A stretch of DNA of 64,000 nt from Stomoxys calcitrans (Eukaryota > Arthropoda > Insecta > Diptera > Muscidae), in contig NC_081552.1 of assembly GCF_963082655.1 (NCBI RefSeq), positions 185,550,571-185,614,570 on the forward strand, written 5' to 3'. Under the pieces are notes generated by a model. The model was given only the letters and a program-made list of their open reading frames with translations, had not been told where the DNA came from and ran no database searches. The position numbers were made by a program, and so were the translations under genes. Shown piece by piece: positions 32,424-44,746 of this stretch (positions are counted from its first letter, which is position 1; every line of letters starts with the position of its first letter).

Positions 32424-33451
32424 TCAGCTGACTTGCTGAGTTAGGAGATTCACCAATTCCGTACGATCCATGTTGTTAAGGGTTTGCATATCCACACCCA
32501 AAGCTGTTGCCACAGCCTCAATATCCAGGCCAAAGGATGCCAGTAACTCGAGAAATCGCATTTCCTCTCCCGTCACAGGATTGGTCAGAGTGGGACAGGA
32601 GTGATTGCATTGCGGCCAACTGCAACGCTCCAATAGACGCAGCGAACATCTTTCAGGGACTCGCGGTACACCGCTGCGCCTATTTATTTTGGAAGCATTG
32701 TTGTGATGTTTCTCCACCACCACCATTATGGGTTGCTCCTTTTGCAGCTCCCGCTCGGGATCATTGGCATCGATGGAGTTGTGTTCCTTTTTCCTTCTTT
32801 GGCGTTTCTTTTGCTTACGTCTCTGTTTCTCCTGTTCAGTGCGTTTACGTTTTTTATGTTCTTTGCGCTGATGTTGAGTATCGGTGGAGTTCTCTGTGCT
32901 GGGTATGGCATTGGTGAGATTACTCTCATGTTCAACTTCTGCCAAATTATTTTTGCGGCGATTGCGTCTCTCCTGGCGCCTTTTCTGCTGCTCATGCCTC
33001 AGACGCTTGCGCTCTTGTCTTTCTTCTTTGGTTAAACGTTTACGCTCCACATTGCCATTGTTTTCGTTATTCCTTCTCTTTTCCCTCTGTTGTTCTCTTT
33101 GCTGCTGTCTTTCTCTGCGCCTCTTAGCATCCTTGTGGCTGATGGTGGCTTCTGTAGAGCGTTTTAGCTTATCGTGACGCTTCTTACGAGGTCTGGTTGA
33201 ATGCTCCCAGCATCTAAGGGCAGTGGGCAAAGAGATCTCATCGATCTTCAGGTTCAACCATTCACGTTTTGACAACACCGCATGGCCAATGCAGGAGGGG
33301 GCAAACACCGCAGTTACATTATCCAATGAGGAACGCAAAGCTCCACCCATGGCATGTATGTAATTCCATTGGTGTGGGGTAACGGGAGCGGCCACATTAT
33401 CTGCTCTCATTTGGGCTTCATCAAAAAGCCATTGGAAAACAAATAGAGGTG
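32424..33451 (-). CDS. Notum: Notum last exon
   Basis: The acceptor is TTCTTTTTTAG. It encodes PLFVFQWLFDEAQM, the catalytic His, the basic linker and the Cys-rich C-terminus ending VNLLTQQVS. Long antisense frames in this exon are shadows of the linker codons. Confidence 0.95.
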
Positions 33452-34735
33452 CTAAAAAAGAAATCTCCATTAGAATCTAGGGTTTGTATATAAAAAAAAG
33501 ATGTTTGAACTTACTCTTCATAGTAGGATAAAGCCTATAGCCAAAATAACAGCGCCAGGGTTCTGCCTTGTATTGTTCTACACAGGCCTCTGGCAGCAGA
33601 CCCTTCCACAGAGACCAACCCTGGCGTACGGCCTCACTTGAGGCTACAGCCGAAGGTGTATAGGGTTCGCGATCCAAAAACCAACCTGAATCGCTGACAC
33701 CTCGCACTGTAACCTGCAGTTTACGCTCAACTTGCAAATAATGGGCTATGCGATCTAAATTCAGCATTACACCCAAGCCACCGGCTGAAGAGCCCACCAA
33801 CAGAAGTTCAGCACCGGCCACACGACCCAAACCCATGGGTATCAGATCAGCTATGACTTGTTTCAGTATGAGAGCACCCATAAAGCGAAAGGAAAATTCC
33901 GAGGAATCAATTGTGGAATTGGTGCCAGACCAGGAATCACTGCTGCAATAGGGTACCAAGACATGATTGGCACTGTGCCAATAGGGATTTTCCTCGGGTA
34001 AAGGGGAAAGTATGCCACCAACTGAAATTAAAAACAAAAAACAAGGTCACTAAGTGACAACATTTCGTTATACTGTTCCCAATTACCATCTCTGGTATCC
34101 GGCCAATCGGTGGAGGTCATTAAATGCCTCAAACGATTCCAACGAGCCCTGCACGATCTCACATCATAACAATGCCAGCCGCCCTCAAGAAACACTATCC
34201 ATTTTTTGGAATTGGGGTTTTTGCGCAAATAAAAACTCATGGCCGAACCATCGTTACAAACAATGCTGCGATTGGTTAGCAAGGCCTTCTTTAGAGCACG
34301 TGCTCCATGCTCATGATTATGGGCTCCCGCTACATGATGACCACCATGTACTGAGTTAGTCTCGGTTAATGTGTTTGCTGCCTCTTCTTGAACTGCAGCA
34401 GAGGAAGCATTGATGGCATTTCCCAAGATTGTATTTGATAGCAAAGGAAGTGAAGCTGCCACTGCAAAACCCGAAGTTTGACTTTGGTGTGAGGGTGCAG
34501 CGGTAACAATAAAATTCCCACTGCATATTATGGCCAATATGAATAGTAAACATATTTGTGTTAACTGCAATAACCTTTGATTTGTTGAGCAGCAAGTTTG
34601 CCGGCAAACGCAAGCCGTTATGACTGCGGTTGTTTGGGTTTTTGTTTTGGCGACTAGTAACAATTCTGTTTTAAGTCTTGCCATTATTTGCGTCTTGGCT
34701 TGGAAGTGTTGTATTTGTGGTGTGGTGAATTTCAT
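32424..34735 (-). CDS. Notum: Notum, palmitoleoyl-protein carboxylesterase
   Basis: Three exons (34087-34735, 33515-34021, 32424-33451) join in frame to 727 aa from the first in-frame ATG. Notum is a secreted alpha/beta-hydrolase that removes the palmitoleate from Wnt/Wingless and so damps signalling. A hydrophobic signal segment lies at about 55-79. The core begins near RSIVCNDGSAMSFYLRK and has LEGGWHCYD (oxyanion region), VPYCSSDSWSGT, catalytic Ser295 in GSSAGG, Asp396 in QWLFDEAQ and His442 in APSCIGHA. A Lys/Arg/Gln/Glu-rich linker spans about 470-640. The conserved Cys-rich end (CSWPQCNHSCPTL, GEEMRFLELL) follows. It is somewhat longer than the fruit-fly protein (about 670 aa from memory). 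All triad residues are intact. Further 5' exons probably exist upstream because the first exon opens at an acceptor (34781-34782). Confidence 0.95.
33515..34021 (-). CDS. Notum: Notum middle exon
   Basis: The acceptor is TAATTTCAG and the donor is AAGA/GTAAGT. It encodes VGGILSPLPEENPYW through WRCYFGYRLYPTMK, including the nucleophile GSSAGG and SDSGWFLDREPY. Confidence 0.95.
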
Positions 34736-34780
34736 TTGGTGGGTTTTCTGTGTCTCAGCTAAACCATTGATGGGTTGTGT
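34087..34780 (-). CDS. Notum: Notum exon with start codon (part 5' UTR)
   Basis: The exon opens after the acceptor TACTTATTGCAG. The ATG at 34733-34735 is the first in frame, and a second ATG (34682-34684, MARLKTELLL) also precedes the signal segment. The donor is GATG/GTAATT. The region encodes a long basic N-terminus, the signal segment, a low-complexity Ala/Ser/His stretch and the start of the hydrolase domain. Confidence 0.85.
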
Positions 34781-34786
34781 CTGCAA

Positions 34787-36311
34787 TAAGTAAAAAAGTA
34801 CAGGGTGATAAGAGTTAGTGTTGTCTTAAACAAGGTGATGCGTAATAATTTTTTTTTTTTTTTATAAAAAAACAGTGGCGTGAAGATTTCTAGGGGGAAG
34901 GTTGATTAGATTGGATACGTTTAAAAGAGGTAATACAATATATACGTCAGTTTGTTATAGGATTATATATATATGTATGTTATTTTGTCTTGCTGGATTG
35001 AAATGTATAAAAATAGAATAAAAATGGAATTAAAAAAAAAAAAAAATACATTGTTGCTTAATATTTTTTCCATCATCATTAAATAGCTTTACAATATGGG
35101 TTGCTCAGAACTTCATGTAAGGAAGAACTGGAAGTATTTGGGTATTTCTAGTTTCATTCGTTAAGTTTAGAGGGTTTGATAGGTACATATTACTCAAACT
35201 CTGCAGAGTCAAGTATAAGAACAGTAGTATTGTCTTGTAAGCGGTTTATAGTCTTTCCAGTGGAGATATGGATCTCGGCAGTAAGTTTATAATAGAATCG
35301 AAAGAATCTGGCCGTAGCCAGTTGTCTGCTACCTTGAATGGTGGAGTGGCTGCGCCAGGTTTCAGGAGTCGAGAGGAGACTTCTGCAGACACCTAGTTCG
35401 GGTTTTAAGACAAAACTGATCCTATCGCATCTTCGCATATTTACCATTCGTCTAGACCATAGCAGGGCTGCTAATTTAAGCAAAATATTCCGACTCCTGC
35501 TTCAAGCATCAACACCGCAGTCCTGGAAGAGGTGGATAGTAACAGGTGCCGCGCTCTCCAGTTTATTTGGAAGCTTCTAGTGACAGTTTCTAAGACTTTC
35601 AGCAATAAGGAGACACAGAATACTGACCCCCATGTTCAAAGTCATAAGTGACAAAAGATTGTGTTCAGCAAGCTGGCATTCATCCCCAAGATAACTCAGG
35701 TGAACAATAGCATTGTGGGCTCAAGAGCCTTCGCTAATGTGATGGCGATTATTAACAAGAGGGAGGGTTCCATACGACCAAGTGGAATGTGAAAGTCGAT
35801 TTACTGCCATCTGTATACTTTTATGTCCTCAAGGAATTACAAGGACCTCCAGGTTAGTAATGCAGACTGATATCGTTTGGGGATCATCGCTCAGTCAACA
35901 GGTAACAATGCGAGCTTAAAAAGATTGGTGAGATTTGGCCAGGAGCAGTATTGGATATAGTCTTTCTCTACCAACGGCACATGCATTGATAACAAGGCAT
36001 CTTCAGATCCTGAAACTAAAATTAGAACACTAAAAGATTGTAATCCCTTGCGGTATTTGTACCAAACTCTGGCTATCTCGAATACCTCAATAAGTCAAAA
36101 TAAATAAGGTGAGGCTAAAGATCTATTTATAAAAGTTGTGGAGTACGGCATTTTGCAGTTGTTACCGAAGACTTGTTTGAGGTGCTTTTATCTACATTGT
36201 TAAAGTATAGGGAAAATTCTCCTTCGTCAATTAAAAGAGGAGGGGAAGGCGCCAAGAAAGAACCCGTCAAGCCCTGTCTGTGTTGTTTATTCGGTTGAGG
36301 AAACTATAAGA
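34787..36311. other. Region upstream of Notum exon
   Basis: Probably intron or 5' flank of Notum. Poly-A/T tracts occur near 34847 and 35032. A GC-richer block at 35190-36290 yields degenerate frames (plus-strand FSKLAFIPK near 35665) that suggest decayed retroelement coding sequence, but no family was identified. Confidence 0.4.
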
Positions 36312-36579
36312 TACTTTACGATATCAGTGAGTGCTGTTCGATTCAAGTTTAAGCCCAATGATAAGGGACCTCAGTTTTATAGCCCAGTCCGAACTGCGAG
36401 CAGCAGTGCGACACCTGTTTGGGGAAAAGTTTATACATGGCAAAGTACCTTACAAATGTTGCCAGCATTAGGAGGGGAAAACCACTGCTGAAATTTTTTT
36501 CTGATGGTCTCGCCAGGATTCGAACCCAGGCGTTCAGCGGCGTGGCGAACGTGCTAACCTCTGAGCTACGGTGGCCTCC
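36312..36579 (-). mobile_element. tRNA-headed SINE, reverse copy
   Basis: Reverse complement of the SINE at 967-1255, retaining the segment with GTTGCCAGCATTAGGAGG that the first copy lacks. The B box reads GGATTCGAACCC on the plus strand. Its tRNA-like appearance should not be annotated as a tRNA gene. Confidence 0.8.
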
Positions 36580-36949
36580 ATGGTTCGGTTATTGGAGATA
36601 AATCTCTACCACAGTAAAGCCGCTTCGAGGTTTCTGAAAGTCCTTATGGGTGAATGAAAGCGTGGTTCCATTTTCTTTAAGGCAGTCAATAAACACCAGA
36701 ACTTCTCGTGCGTACCCTTCCCCTTACCACCATTTTCAAAAACGCCAGATCTCGATAATAGCAAAATTTTATGTATAACCCAGAAACACAAAATTGCTAT
36801 AAAACTTTGGGGTCAAATAACTTGGGGGGACGCCCATTCCAAAACGGACATGTTTACCGATTGGGACAATGTGGGTATCAAATTAAAGGTATTTAAGAGT
36901 AGAGTGTCTGAGGAGCAGAGTGGGCCAAAACAGCTTCTATGATAAAAAA

Positions 36950-37745
36950 ATTAAAGGGTTGCGATTTGTTTGTTTCGAATAGACTCAAAAACGGCTCAAC
37001 CGATTCTCATGGAATTTTTACAGATGGCAGAGTGAAAATAGGGTACTACATTTTTTAATATCCGAAGGGGGGCGGACCCTCCCCCAAACCACAATTTTCA
37101 AAAACGCCAAATCTCGGAGATGGATGCATCGATTTATGTTAAATTTTATATGCCACCTTACGGTAACACAATATAGGTATCAAACTTTGGGTTCAAATAA
37201 CCTGGGGGGACGCCCCATCCCAAAACCCACCCCGAACGGACATGTATACCGATTGGAACAATATGGGTATCAAATGAAAGTTATTTAAGGGTAGAATATG
37301 AACTTGATTTAAAAATTTTACCCCAAGTATCGGTAAGCCCGTCCCACCTCTAAAATCCGCCCCAAAAATAACATGTTTACCTATTGGGGCAATATGGGTA
37401 TTAAATGAAAGGTAATTCGAAATTAAGTTAAAAACTTATATAAATATTTGGGGTCAAGTTCCAAAGGCTGATCGGGACAGTTTGGGATCTATTCCCAGGC
37501 GGGTTCGTCATCCCAAAATTATGCACCAAATGGATGTGTTCTCCGAATGTGACAAGATGGGACTCAAAAACTATATACAAATTTGGGTCAATTCCCGGAG
37601 AAAATTTTAAGCCAAATGGACATGAATACCAAATCGGACAACGGGTTTCCAATGAAAGTAATTTACAAAAATAAATAATTTTACCCTGTCAAAAGGGGGC
37701 TGCAAACACTTATGGGTGTAGCGAAGCACACCGGGTCAGCTAGTT
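36950..37745. repeat. Interspersed repeat ending ACCGGGTCAGCTAGT
   Basis: Contains ACTCAAAAACGGCTCAACCG, GGGGGGCGGACCCTCCC, repeated GGGTATCAAATGAAAG blocks, and ends GCGAAGCACACCGGGTCAGC. Partial copies occur at 56490-57012 and 58730-58913. The start of the reverse sense, CTAGCTGACCCGG, links it to 5704-6197. It is a non-autonomous element of uncertain class. Confidence 0.65.
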
Positions 37746-38967
37746 CTTCATAAAACCTACACTAACCTTAAAATATTAATAGAATTCTAAAATATCTCAT
37801 CTTACTGAAAACGAATGGATTTAAATAAAAAAAGTCTGTAGCATAAGCAATCAGCTGTTCGCGCCTTCAATTGCATGCTGGCGGCCGCAATGCTTGTTTT
37901 CCTACATGACTGTTTAACCTATATTTTTTGCAGATTGATATCTCTGGATTCTCTTTTCAAACTTCTCTCAGCTGTCACTCTCTTACTATTAAAAAAAACT
38001 TGTACACAGAAGACCAACATAAATACCAACAATAAAACACAACAACAACACTTTAAACTACATGCTTTTGTTTATGAATGTTGGTTGTGGCGTGCGCGAT
38101 TTGTATCTTTTTTTGTTTGTTTCTTAGTTATTTTTCTAAACCTGATGATGTTGCTGTTGCCATAAGTTGTTGCTGTTACTCTCACAGTGTTGGAATTGGT
38201 TGGTTGGTATGTTGTTATTGTTTTTGTATTTTGTGTGTTATTTGTTATTATTATTGTCTTTTCTGTTACTCTACCACTTTGGCGGAAAAACTCGCTTTGA
38301 TCAAAATGCGAGCAAGAAGCTTTACGATAAGATCAAAGGCTCTTAACCGACAATGTTGACGACGACGACGATGATGATGATGATGAACGAACGAACCAAC
38401 AAACGATTCACATCCACATACCATCATGATAATGATGACGACGCCGACGTTGTACTGGTGAGATGATGTTAAAGTTGAATATGGCAATTGTGCCGCCATA
38501 CTCATAATAATAATGACGACAAATACTATGATGATGAGCAAAGAGATGACGAAGTAAATATTACACTATTATGGCTTAAGGTATTGGTAGGTGTATTTTT
38601 TTTTGCAATGGCAATTCGGCTTTTATACAATCAATGGTGGAATTAGGTTTGTGTATTTTTTTTAACAGTCATTCGCGGCAACAACAGTAAATATACTACA
38701 CATGATACAAAACGTTGGCAGCCGCCAAAATTTTTTATGTTTATTTAAGTTCAACGACAAGCTAAGAAAAACATTCACCCAATCGGCCCCTCACTTCAAC
38801 ATGTTGGGGATGTACCATACGTTTACCGGCATTGCTTATTGTTGTGAATGAATGAATGGGAATGCCGACATACGTATGTATATATGTAGTTTGAAATTAG
38901 AGAGAAAGAGAGTTCCATTCAAAAGGGTTGTCATCTACATAGTTGGAAAATGTTATGGAGTTAAATG
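37746..38967. other. Repeat-poor DNA with GAY/ATG trinucleotide tracts
   Basis: No gene is recognised. GACGACGACGACGATGATG and following ATGATG units lie at 38350-38385. Several TTGTTG-type tracts occur. It could be a Notum intron or regulatory DNA; the sequence alone does not say. Confidence 0.4.
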
Positions 38968-41070
38968 CTGTGTTTTATTTTAGTACTGCATAGATAAGCC
39001 GTGAAGGGCAACAATAAAACGAAAAAAAGTTACAGGTGCAAGTCTGTTTGTTTGCCATGAAGTGGTAACGTCAATACGAGAAAAATTTTCAAAACATGTT
39101 ATGTAGTCCAACAAAATTTATTAAGATTTGTGCGCGCAATTGTATGAATAACTGATTTTTTTATCATTCACAATAGAGGTATTTCTGCAAGTGGCTACAT
39201 TTCTTTTTAAAAAAACAAAAAATAGCAATCCTGACAATAGATGTTCTACATAAGCCTGCACTTGTAATTTATTCAGTAGTCCGTTGTCCTGGATAGACGT
39301 CATTTTCATACAAATCTCATTGCACTGCACTATATAGTACTAAAATAAAACACAGCTAATAATGACAATATACAAAAATACAGTCCAAGTCATTATTTAA
39401 AATTTAATGTCAAAGAATATGGGTACAGAAATTTTATTTAGCAATAAAAAAAAAATTATTGAAAACAGAAAAATTATAAAAAAACCTCAAAAATAAGGAA
39501 AATACAATAATAATAAAATAAAACTCAAATAAAAAAACGCACAATGATGAAACACAGAGAAATAAAAAGGACAAAAAAATAAGGAAACACATAAAAATAA
39601 AAAATAACAAAAATTAAAAAAACACAAAATAATAAAAAGCACCAATTATTGGTCAAATACTTTCTAAAAATATAAAATAAAGGACAATTTTAGAATTAAA
39701 AAAACCCCAAAACTAAGAAAGACTCAAAAAAACTAACAAAAAACAATATAAATAAGGTACATAAATAATAAAAAACACCAATTACTCGTCAAATATTTTC
39801 TAAAAGATACTAAAAACAATGGACATTTTTAAAATTTATCCGCTGCACTGCTAAATAAACTTAATTAGCAACCAAGAGTTGACATCCTTTTCTTTATATT
39901 AATAGCCCACCTTGGCTAAAAAGAAATTAATGCACTGAGCTTCCAAGTGATACCACTTTCATTATTATTAATAGTCTCTTTCTTCATAAAAAAAACAAAC
40001 AAATAGACTGCCGAAAATTTATTTTTGGACGTTTTGTTTTCAAACCAATTGATTTGGCGGCAATGTGTATGTGTTTTTTTGCCTTGTTTGTTTATTATCG
40101 TCAAATTAAAAAAAAAAACGAAGGCATTTAGTAATGGCATAATTGTTTATTGTTTGATTTGCTTTCAATTTGTGTGAGCGAATGATAAATAATGACGATG
40201 ACTACAACAACAATGACAGCAGCGGCATCGTCGATTCATTAATAAGCAGATGTTACTGTATATCTGCATGCATGCCCATGGTTCCCACCACACACACACA
40301 AAGCAACGATTTATTTCACTTACTCACACTAGAGTTGCCATTTATTAAGTACGAAAAAGGGCATGTCAAAAGTTTTTTGCTGATAAAAAATCAATAAATA
40401 TTAAAAAAAAATTAAAATAATACAGAAATAAAATAAGAATAGTATAAATAAATAAATAAAATAAATTAAAGAAAATTATATAAAAATCAGACGAAACAAA
40501 ATAATTTAAGGCAAAATAAAATCATACAATTATTAATTAAATTTAGTAAAATGACTAAACCAAAATTAAAAAAAAACGACTTAACAAAATAAAGCCAGTA
40601 AAAACTTATAAAGTTTGTCCGCGCTGAACTTTGGATACCCAGGTTATTTGACCCCAAAGTTTTATACCAATTCCTTTTTTAGTACTATATAGTGCAGTGC
40701 AATGAAATTTGTATGAACATTACATCTATTCAGGGCAACGAAGTTCTAGATAAATATTGCCATAATATTTTGTTCACAAATAAGGTGGCCACTTGCAGAA
40801 ATACCTCTATTGTGAATGGTAAAATAAGAATAAAACCAATTATTTATATTTTTGCGTACACAAATTTTTATACATTTTATTTGACTGTTATGCCCACATA
40901 TGTTTTGTACATTTTAGTTATTAATTTTACAAATAGTTTCACTTTTTCCTCGTATTGTTTTGACAGGTTGGCAAATGACGTTACCACCTCATGGCAAACA
41001 AAGAGCCTTGCACTGGAAACATTTTTGCGTTTTATTTTTGTCCTTCACGGCTAAATAAAAATAAAACACA
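38968..41070. repeat. 2.1-kb imperfect inverted repeat
   Basis: The left arm 38968-39345 pairs with the right arm 40683-41070. Matching blocks include CCGTGAAGG/CCTTCACGG, TTTGCCATGAAGTGGTAACG/CGTTACCACCTCATGGCAAA, GAGGTATTTCTGCAAGTGGC/GCCACTTGCAGAAATACCTC and CACTATATAGTACTAAA/TTTAGTACTATATAGTG. The 1.3-kb centre is AT-rich and contains its own direct repeat (CACCAATTATTGGTCAAATA at 39640 and a variant at 39776). Small mirror ORFs starting MQCNEICM in both arms follow from the DNA similarity. Confidence 0.7.
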
Positions 41071-43580
41071 GCAATTGTTTTCATATGATATTCTTCACCA
41101 TTTCTAAAACTCACTTTTTTTGTTTAACAAAAATTTTATTTGGCAACACTCATTCACAATAATATGCTCTCACTTTATTCACGCTCTCCCTATTTGCGGT
41201 ATTTAAGTGACATTTTAATTACAATTTGACAAGAGCAACAACAAATTCATTTCCCTAGTAATTTACAACATTCCTTTCAAATAGAAACACTGAACCAGAC
41301 GTTTAGAAAACTAGAAACAAAAAGACTTGAAAGTGTATGATTAAAAATTTAATCAAGTTTTCTATTTTACTTTTTATTATTGCCGCCGTCTTAGCACCCA
41401 ACAACAATAAATAATAACAATCCATTGCATGTGTGTCTGTCTGTCTGTGCAGTTTGTCTAGCAAGTTGATTGTATGCGTCATACATACACTCACTCATAC
41501 TCATTCCCGAGCAGAGAACTTCATTACTTTGAACCACATCAAGAAGCTCTTTGATCCAACAGCCGGCCAAGGCGTAATAATTAAATGGCGCTTGTGGAAT
41601 AAAGGCAAAATCTGTGACAGTGGTTACGATCTAAGAGTTGTGCAGTTGTATTCAATGGGGGGATGGGTGTGTGTTTATGTGTGTGAGCCCTAGCCGCTCC
41701 TCCAATAAATCATTTTAATTTAGATTTTATTAACAATCTATAGCGTTGTATACTATGAAGCATTGATAATATATAGACTTCAATTGCTTGCTGGGTTGAT
41801 GCAAGGATGGTTGATAGACGGACGGTTGGACAAAAACAAACGGCTTTGGCAAGGTGTGCCTGTGTCTGTGGAACTGTTTTGTCTTGAATATAAACGTGAT
41901 TTGTTTAATTAAAGTAATTTGTTGTTATATGTTTGTATGTGGCGCCATCTACTCTCCTTCTAATCCATTAATTAAACAGCCGCTGACTTGCAATGTGACA
42001 GTTGCAGTGCAAGGTTGTTGTTGTTACCATCAGCATGCAGGCTTGCATCTCTTCTCTCGCCATCTATTTCTTTCTGTCTCTCTCAAACTACCGATTACCC
42101 GCATCGTAAATGGTCGCAACGGTTCTGCTTGTGTCGGAAACTTGAAAAGCTTTAAAATTATACACCTTTAATAAATCACATCACAAGAATTCACACCTTC
42201 TGATGTTTTTTTTGTGCTGCTAGTTAATTAAAGTAATTAGCATTCAATTTTCTGGGGTATTTATGATTTGCCGCCGCATTGCTTCGAGATAAGTTGTCAA
42301 GGAGATTTAGAGATTGTTTCGAGGGACTTATCAATTTGTCTATCTCACTTCTTGGTAAGACCAAAGAACAATGATTACTTTTCAGTGAATTTTGGGAAAG
42401 CGGTGTAAATGATAAATGTGTTAATCTTAAAAATAAACAAGACAAAAATGCATTAACAACTCCTAGGCATTTAAATTAAATATTTTTATTGCTAAAAACT
42501 AAATTTTATTTATAAGAATCAACATTTTGTTGACATTTTCCATATAAAAATCAATTTGTATTTCTATGTAAATTTGCAAAAAAAAAACCTTCAAGGCTGG
42601 TCCTATGTGCGCTTTTCGCGATTACTTTTTTAGAGAATAGATTTTGTAGCATAGGAACATGCTTTTTTTCTTCCGTAGGACATTCAGTCATTACTTATGC
42701 AAAAAATTTTAATAAAAGTATCATGTTATCATTGGGATTTTTGTAGTGTTTCAGAGAAGTAATCGTGAAAAACATGTGTTTTCAACTGTGAAAAACGAAC
42801 ATAGTACTGGCCTTAAATTGTTGGTTAGCATGGGTGCTGGGCATACCGATTTCAAGCAATTTTTCTTTGCCCATCTTTATAGTGGCTACTTGTAAAACTG
42901 TCATCAACATTTGAGGTCAGCTAGCTGGGGAGATTTTCGCACCCCCAAAACCCTACCCAGCGAACAAATAGGCCAATCAAGGCGATATGGGACTCATATA
43001 AAAGGTAAATACGCTTCGGAAATCAAAAAATTGGATCACCTGAGTCTATTGATCTCTCATTTATCTCTATAGATATAGCCGTAGATTTAAGATATACGGA
43101 GTACCTATCCATTCAATCCGGCGGGTATCGAGTACTAGATGCGTCAAAATGCCTACCCAATTCCCCACAGTAGTTATTGTTGTTGTTATGGAGGTGACAA
43201 TTCTCGGCAAGCTCTTTCCGGTCCAAAGGACCGATCGCCGGAATCAAGTAAGATTGGAAGGGAGGATTGAATCGCGAATGCTATGTTCAAGGAAGATGAG
43301 AAGCGGAATTGGTGGTCTAACTGAGACACTTGATACCGGTGTATCGCTCAGATTTTAGGACGAATGTACGAGGTCTGTGTCGCAAATGAAATCCCAGGAA
43401 GGTATATAACGCCATAGAAATTCCGGATTTATGTGAACGGTATGGCGGCGATTAAGGGATTGGATTTGAGGACAGTAAGATCGAGGAATAAACACCAGTA
43501 AAAATAAACCATTTATGAAACCTTGGCAACAACATTGAAATATGCACCCAACTCGGCAGTGATATCGAAGCACAATTCAC
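41071..43580. other. Repeat-poor intergenic region
   Basis: No confirmed gene. Short frames at 41433-41693 and 41854-42171 are dominated by low-complexity translation. From about 42960 GC content rises, and fragments such as GGCAAGCTCTTTCCGGTCC may be decayed retroelement DNA. Confidence 0.4.
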
Positions 43581-43589
43581 TCTCCTAGA

Positions 43590-44110
43590 CCATAAAACGG
43601 GAGATTGGTCTATATGATATATCCAAATTAAGTCCGATCTATACCAAATTCAGCATGTGTAGGTATCTACTACAACTGATTGTACCAAAATTCAGAGAAA
43701 TCGGCTAAAAATGTGCCATTTATAGCCCCTACATCTTAAATCGGGAGATCGGTGTATATGGTAGCTATATACAAATATAGACAAATCTAAGCCATATTCA
43801 TCAGGGGTGTTTAAGAGCCTAATACAGCTCACTGTACCAAATTTCAGCATGCGCCTTTTATAATTCCAAGAACTTAAATCGGGAGATTGGTTATATGGCA
43901 GCTATGTTTAAGTATAGCCCGATCTGGTTTATATTCATTTCAAACGTCGAGGTGCCTAACATAACTTATTATACAAAATTTCAGCGAATCGGTTAATAAA
44001 TGCGCCTTTTATTGGTTCAAGAACTTAAATCGGGAGATTGGTATATTTAGCAGCTATATTCCAATATTCCGTGATCTGATCCATATTAAGTACGAACGCC
44101 AAGGGACCTA
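43590..44110. repeat. Subfamily C monomers
   Basis: Cores CTTAAATCGGGAGAT and GGCAGCTATGTTTAAGTATA recur about four times. No gene is seen. Confidence 0.65.
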
Positions 44111-44740
44111 GGCTATGTAAGGTTAGAGTGGCAACTGCCTGGCAACCACTTCACTCGGAGACCTTTGGTCCATTGCTTTCATCCTAGAAAGAAAAGAAAT
44201 AGAAGAGAAGAGAGAGAAACGAAAGCCGTTAGAAAAATGCAAATAGAAACTAAAAACCCGACATAGAGGACCGCCTCGTCAGCCATCCCGGACCCTTGCA
44301 GAATTCAGAATGACTCGGGGGTGTGAGAGCCTGTAGGCAGCTCAAAGAAGAGAAGTGGTGTTCACCCGTAGTACTACGCCTTCTCTCCGTGATCGGGGGG
44401 CACTGGCACAGCTCAAATGTCTCCAACTCCGGCCCGGAACCCAGCACCAACCCATCTACCGACAAGCCTCAACATTATGCAACCCGCAGCTAAGGCCTTC
44501 AGCGCCACCTGTAGATGGTCACATAATTCTTGACAGTATGAGAGAGCCGGCGCTCCCAATCTGTTGCAAGGTGTATCTTGGGTCATTCATTGACTTTCAT
44601 GTTCCTTTATCGTATCCAAAAATGGGGCGATATCGTTGACAATTATGTCCTTCAGCATGTATTAGCCACGCTGCAAAATAGGAGTTTTGAGGCGGTTTTA
44701 AGGTTTTAAGACGAAGCCAGTAAGCTCTGGCTCCAATTTT
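44111..44740. repeat. Unclassified GC-rich retroelement-like segment
   Basis: Begins GGTTAGAGTGGCAACTGCC, GGCAACCACTTCACTCGGAG, ACCTTTGGTCCATTG, a pattern common near insect LINE ends. It continues GC-rich to 44580. No intact frame or domain motif was found, so the class is left open. Confidence 0.35.
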
Positions 44741-44746
44741 CCGGTG

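Noticed and set aside
32507..33177. Forward-strand frames of 97-136 codons
   Set aside because: Antisense shadows of the Notum last exon, caused by its biased Lys/Arg/Glu codons.
36510..36579. Possible reverse-strand tRNA gene
   Set aside because: Head of the reversed SINE copy, for the same reasons.
39121..41054. Mirror ORFs MQCNEICM... as a gene pair
   Set aside because: Both are explained by the inverted repeat. The proteins diverge by frameshift soon after the shared start.
41433..41693. 86-codon frame with a plausible-looking middle (KKLFDPTAGQGVIIKWRLW)
   Set aside because: Ends are low-complexity, no splice or domain support, and no relative recognised. Kept only as a weak possibility.
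44250..44639. Frames in the GC-rich block at 44.3-44.6 kb as a gene
   Set aside because: Overlapping frames on both strands with frequent Ser/Pro, no domain, and flanks resembling retroelement DNA.
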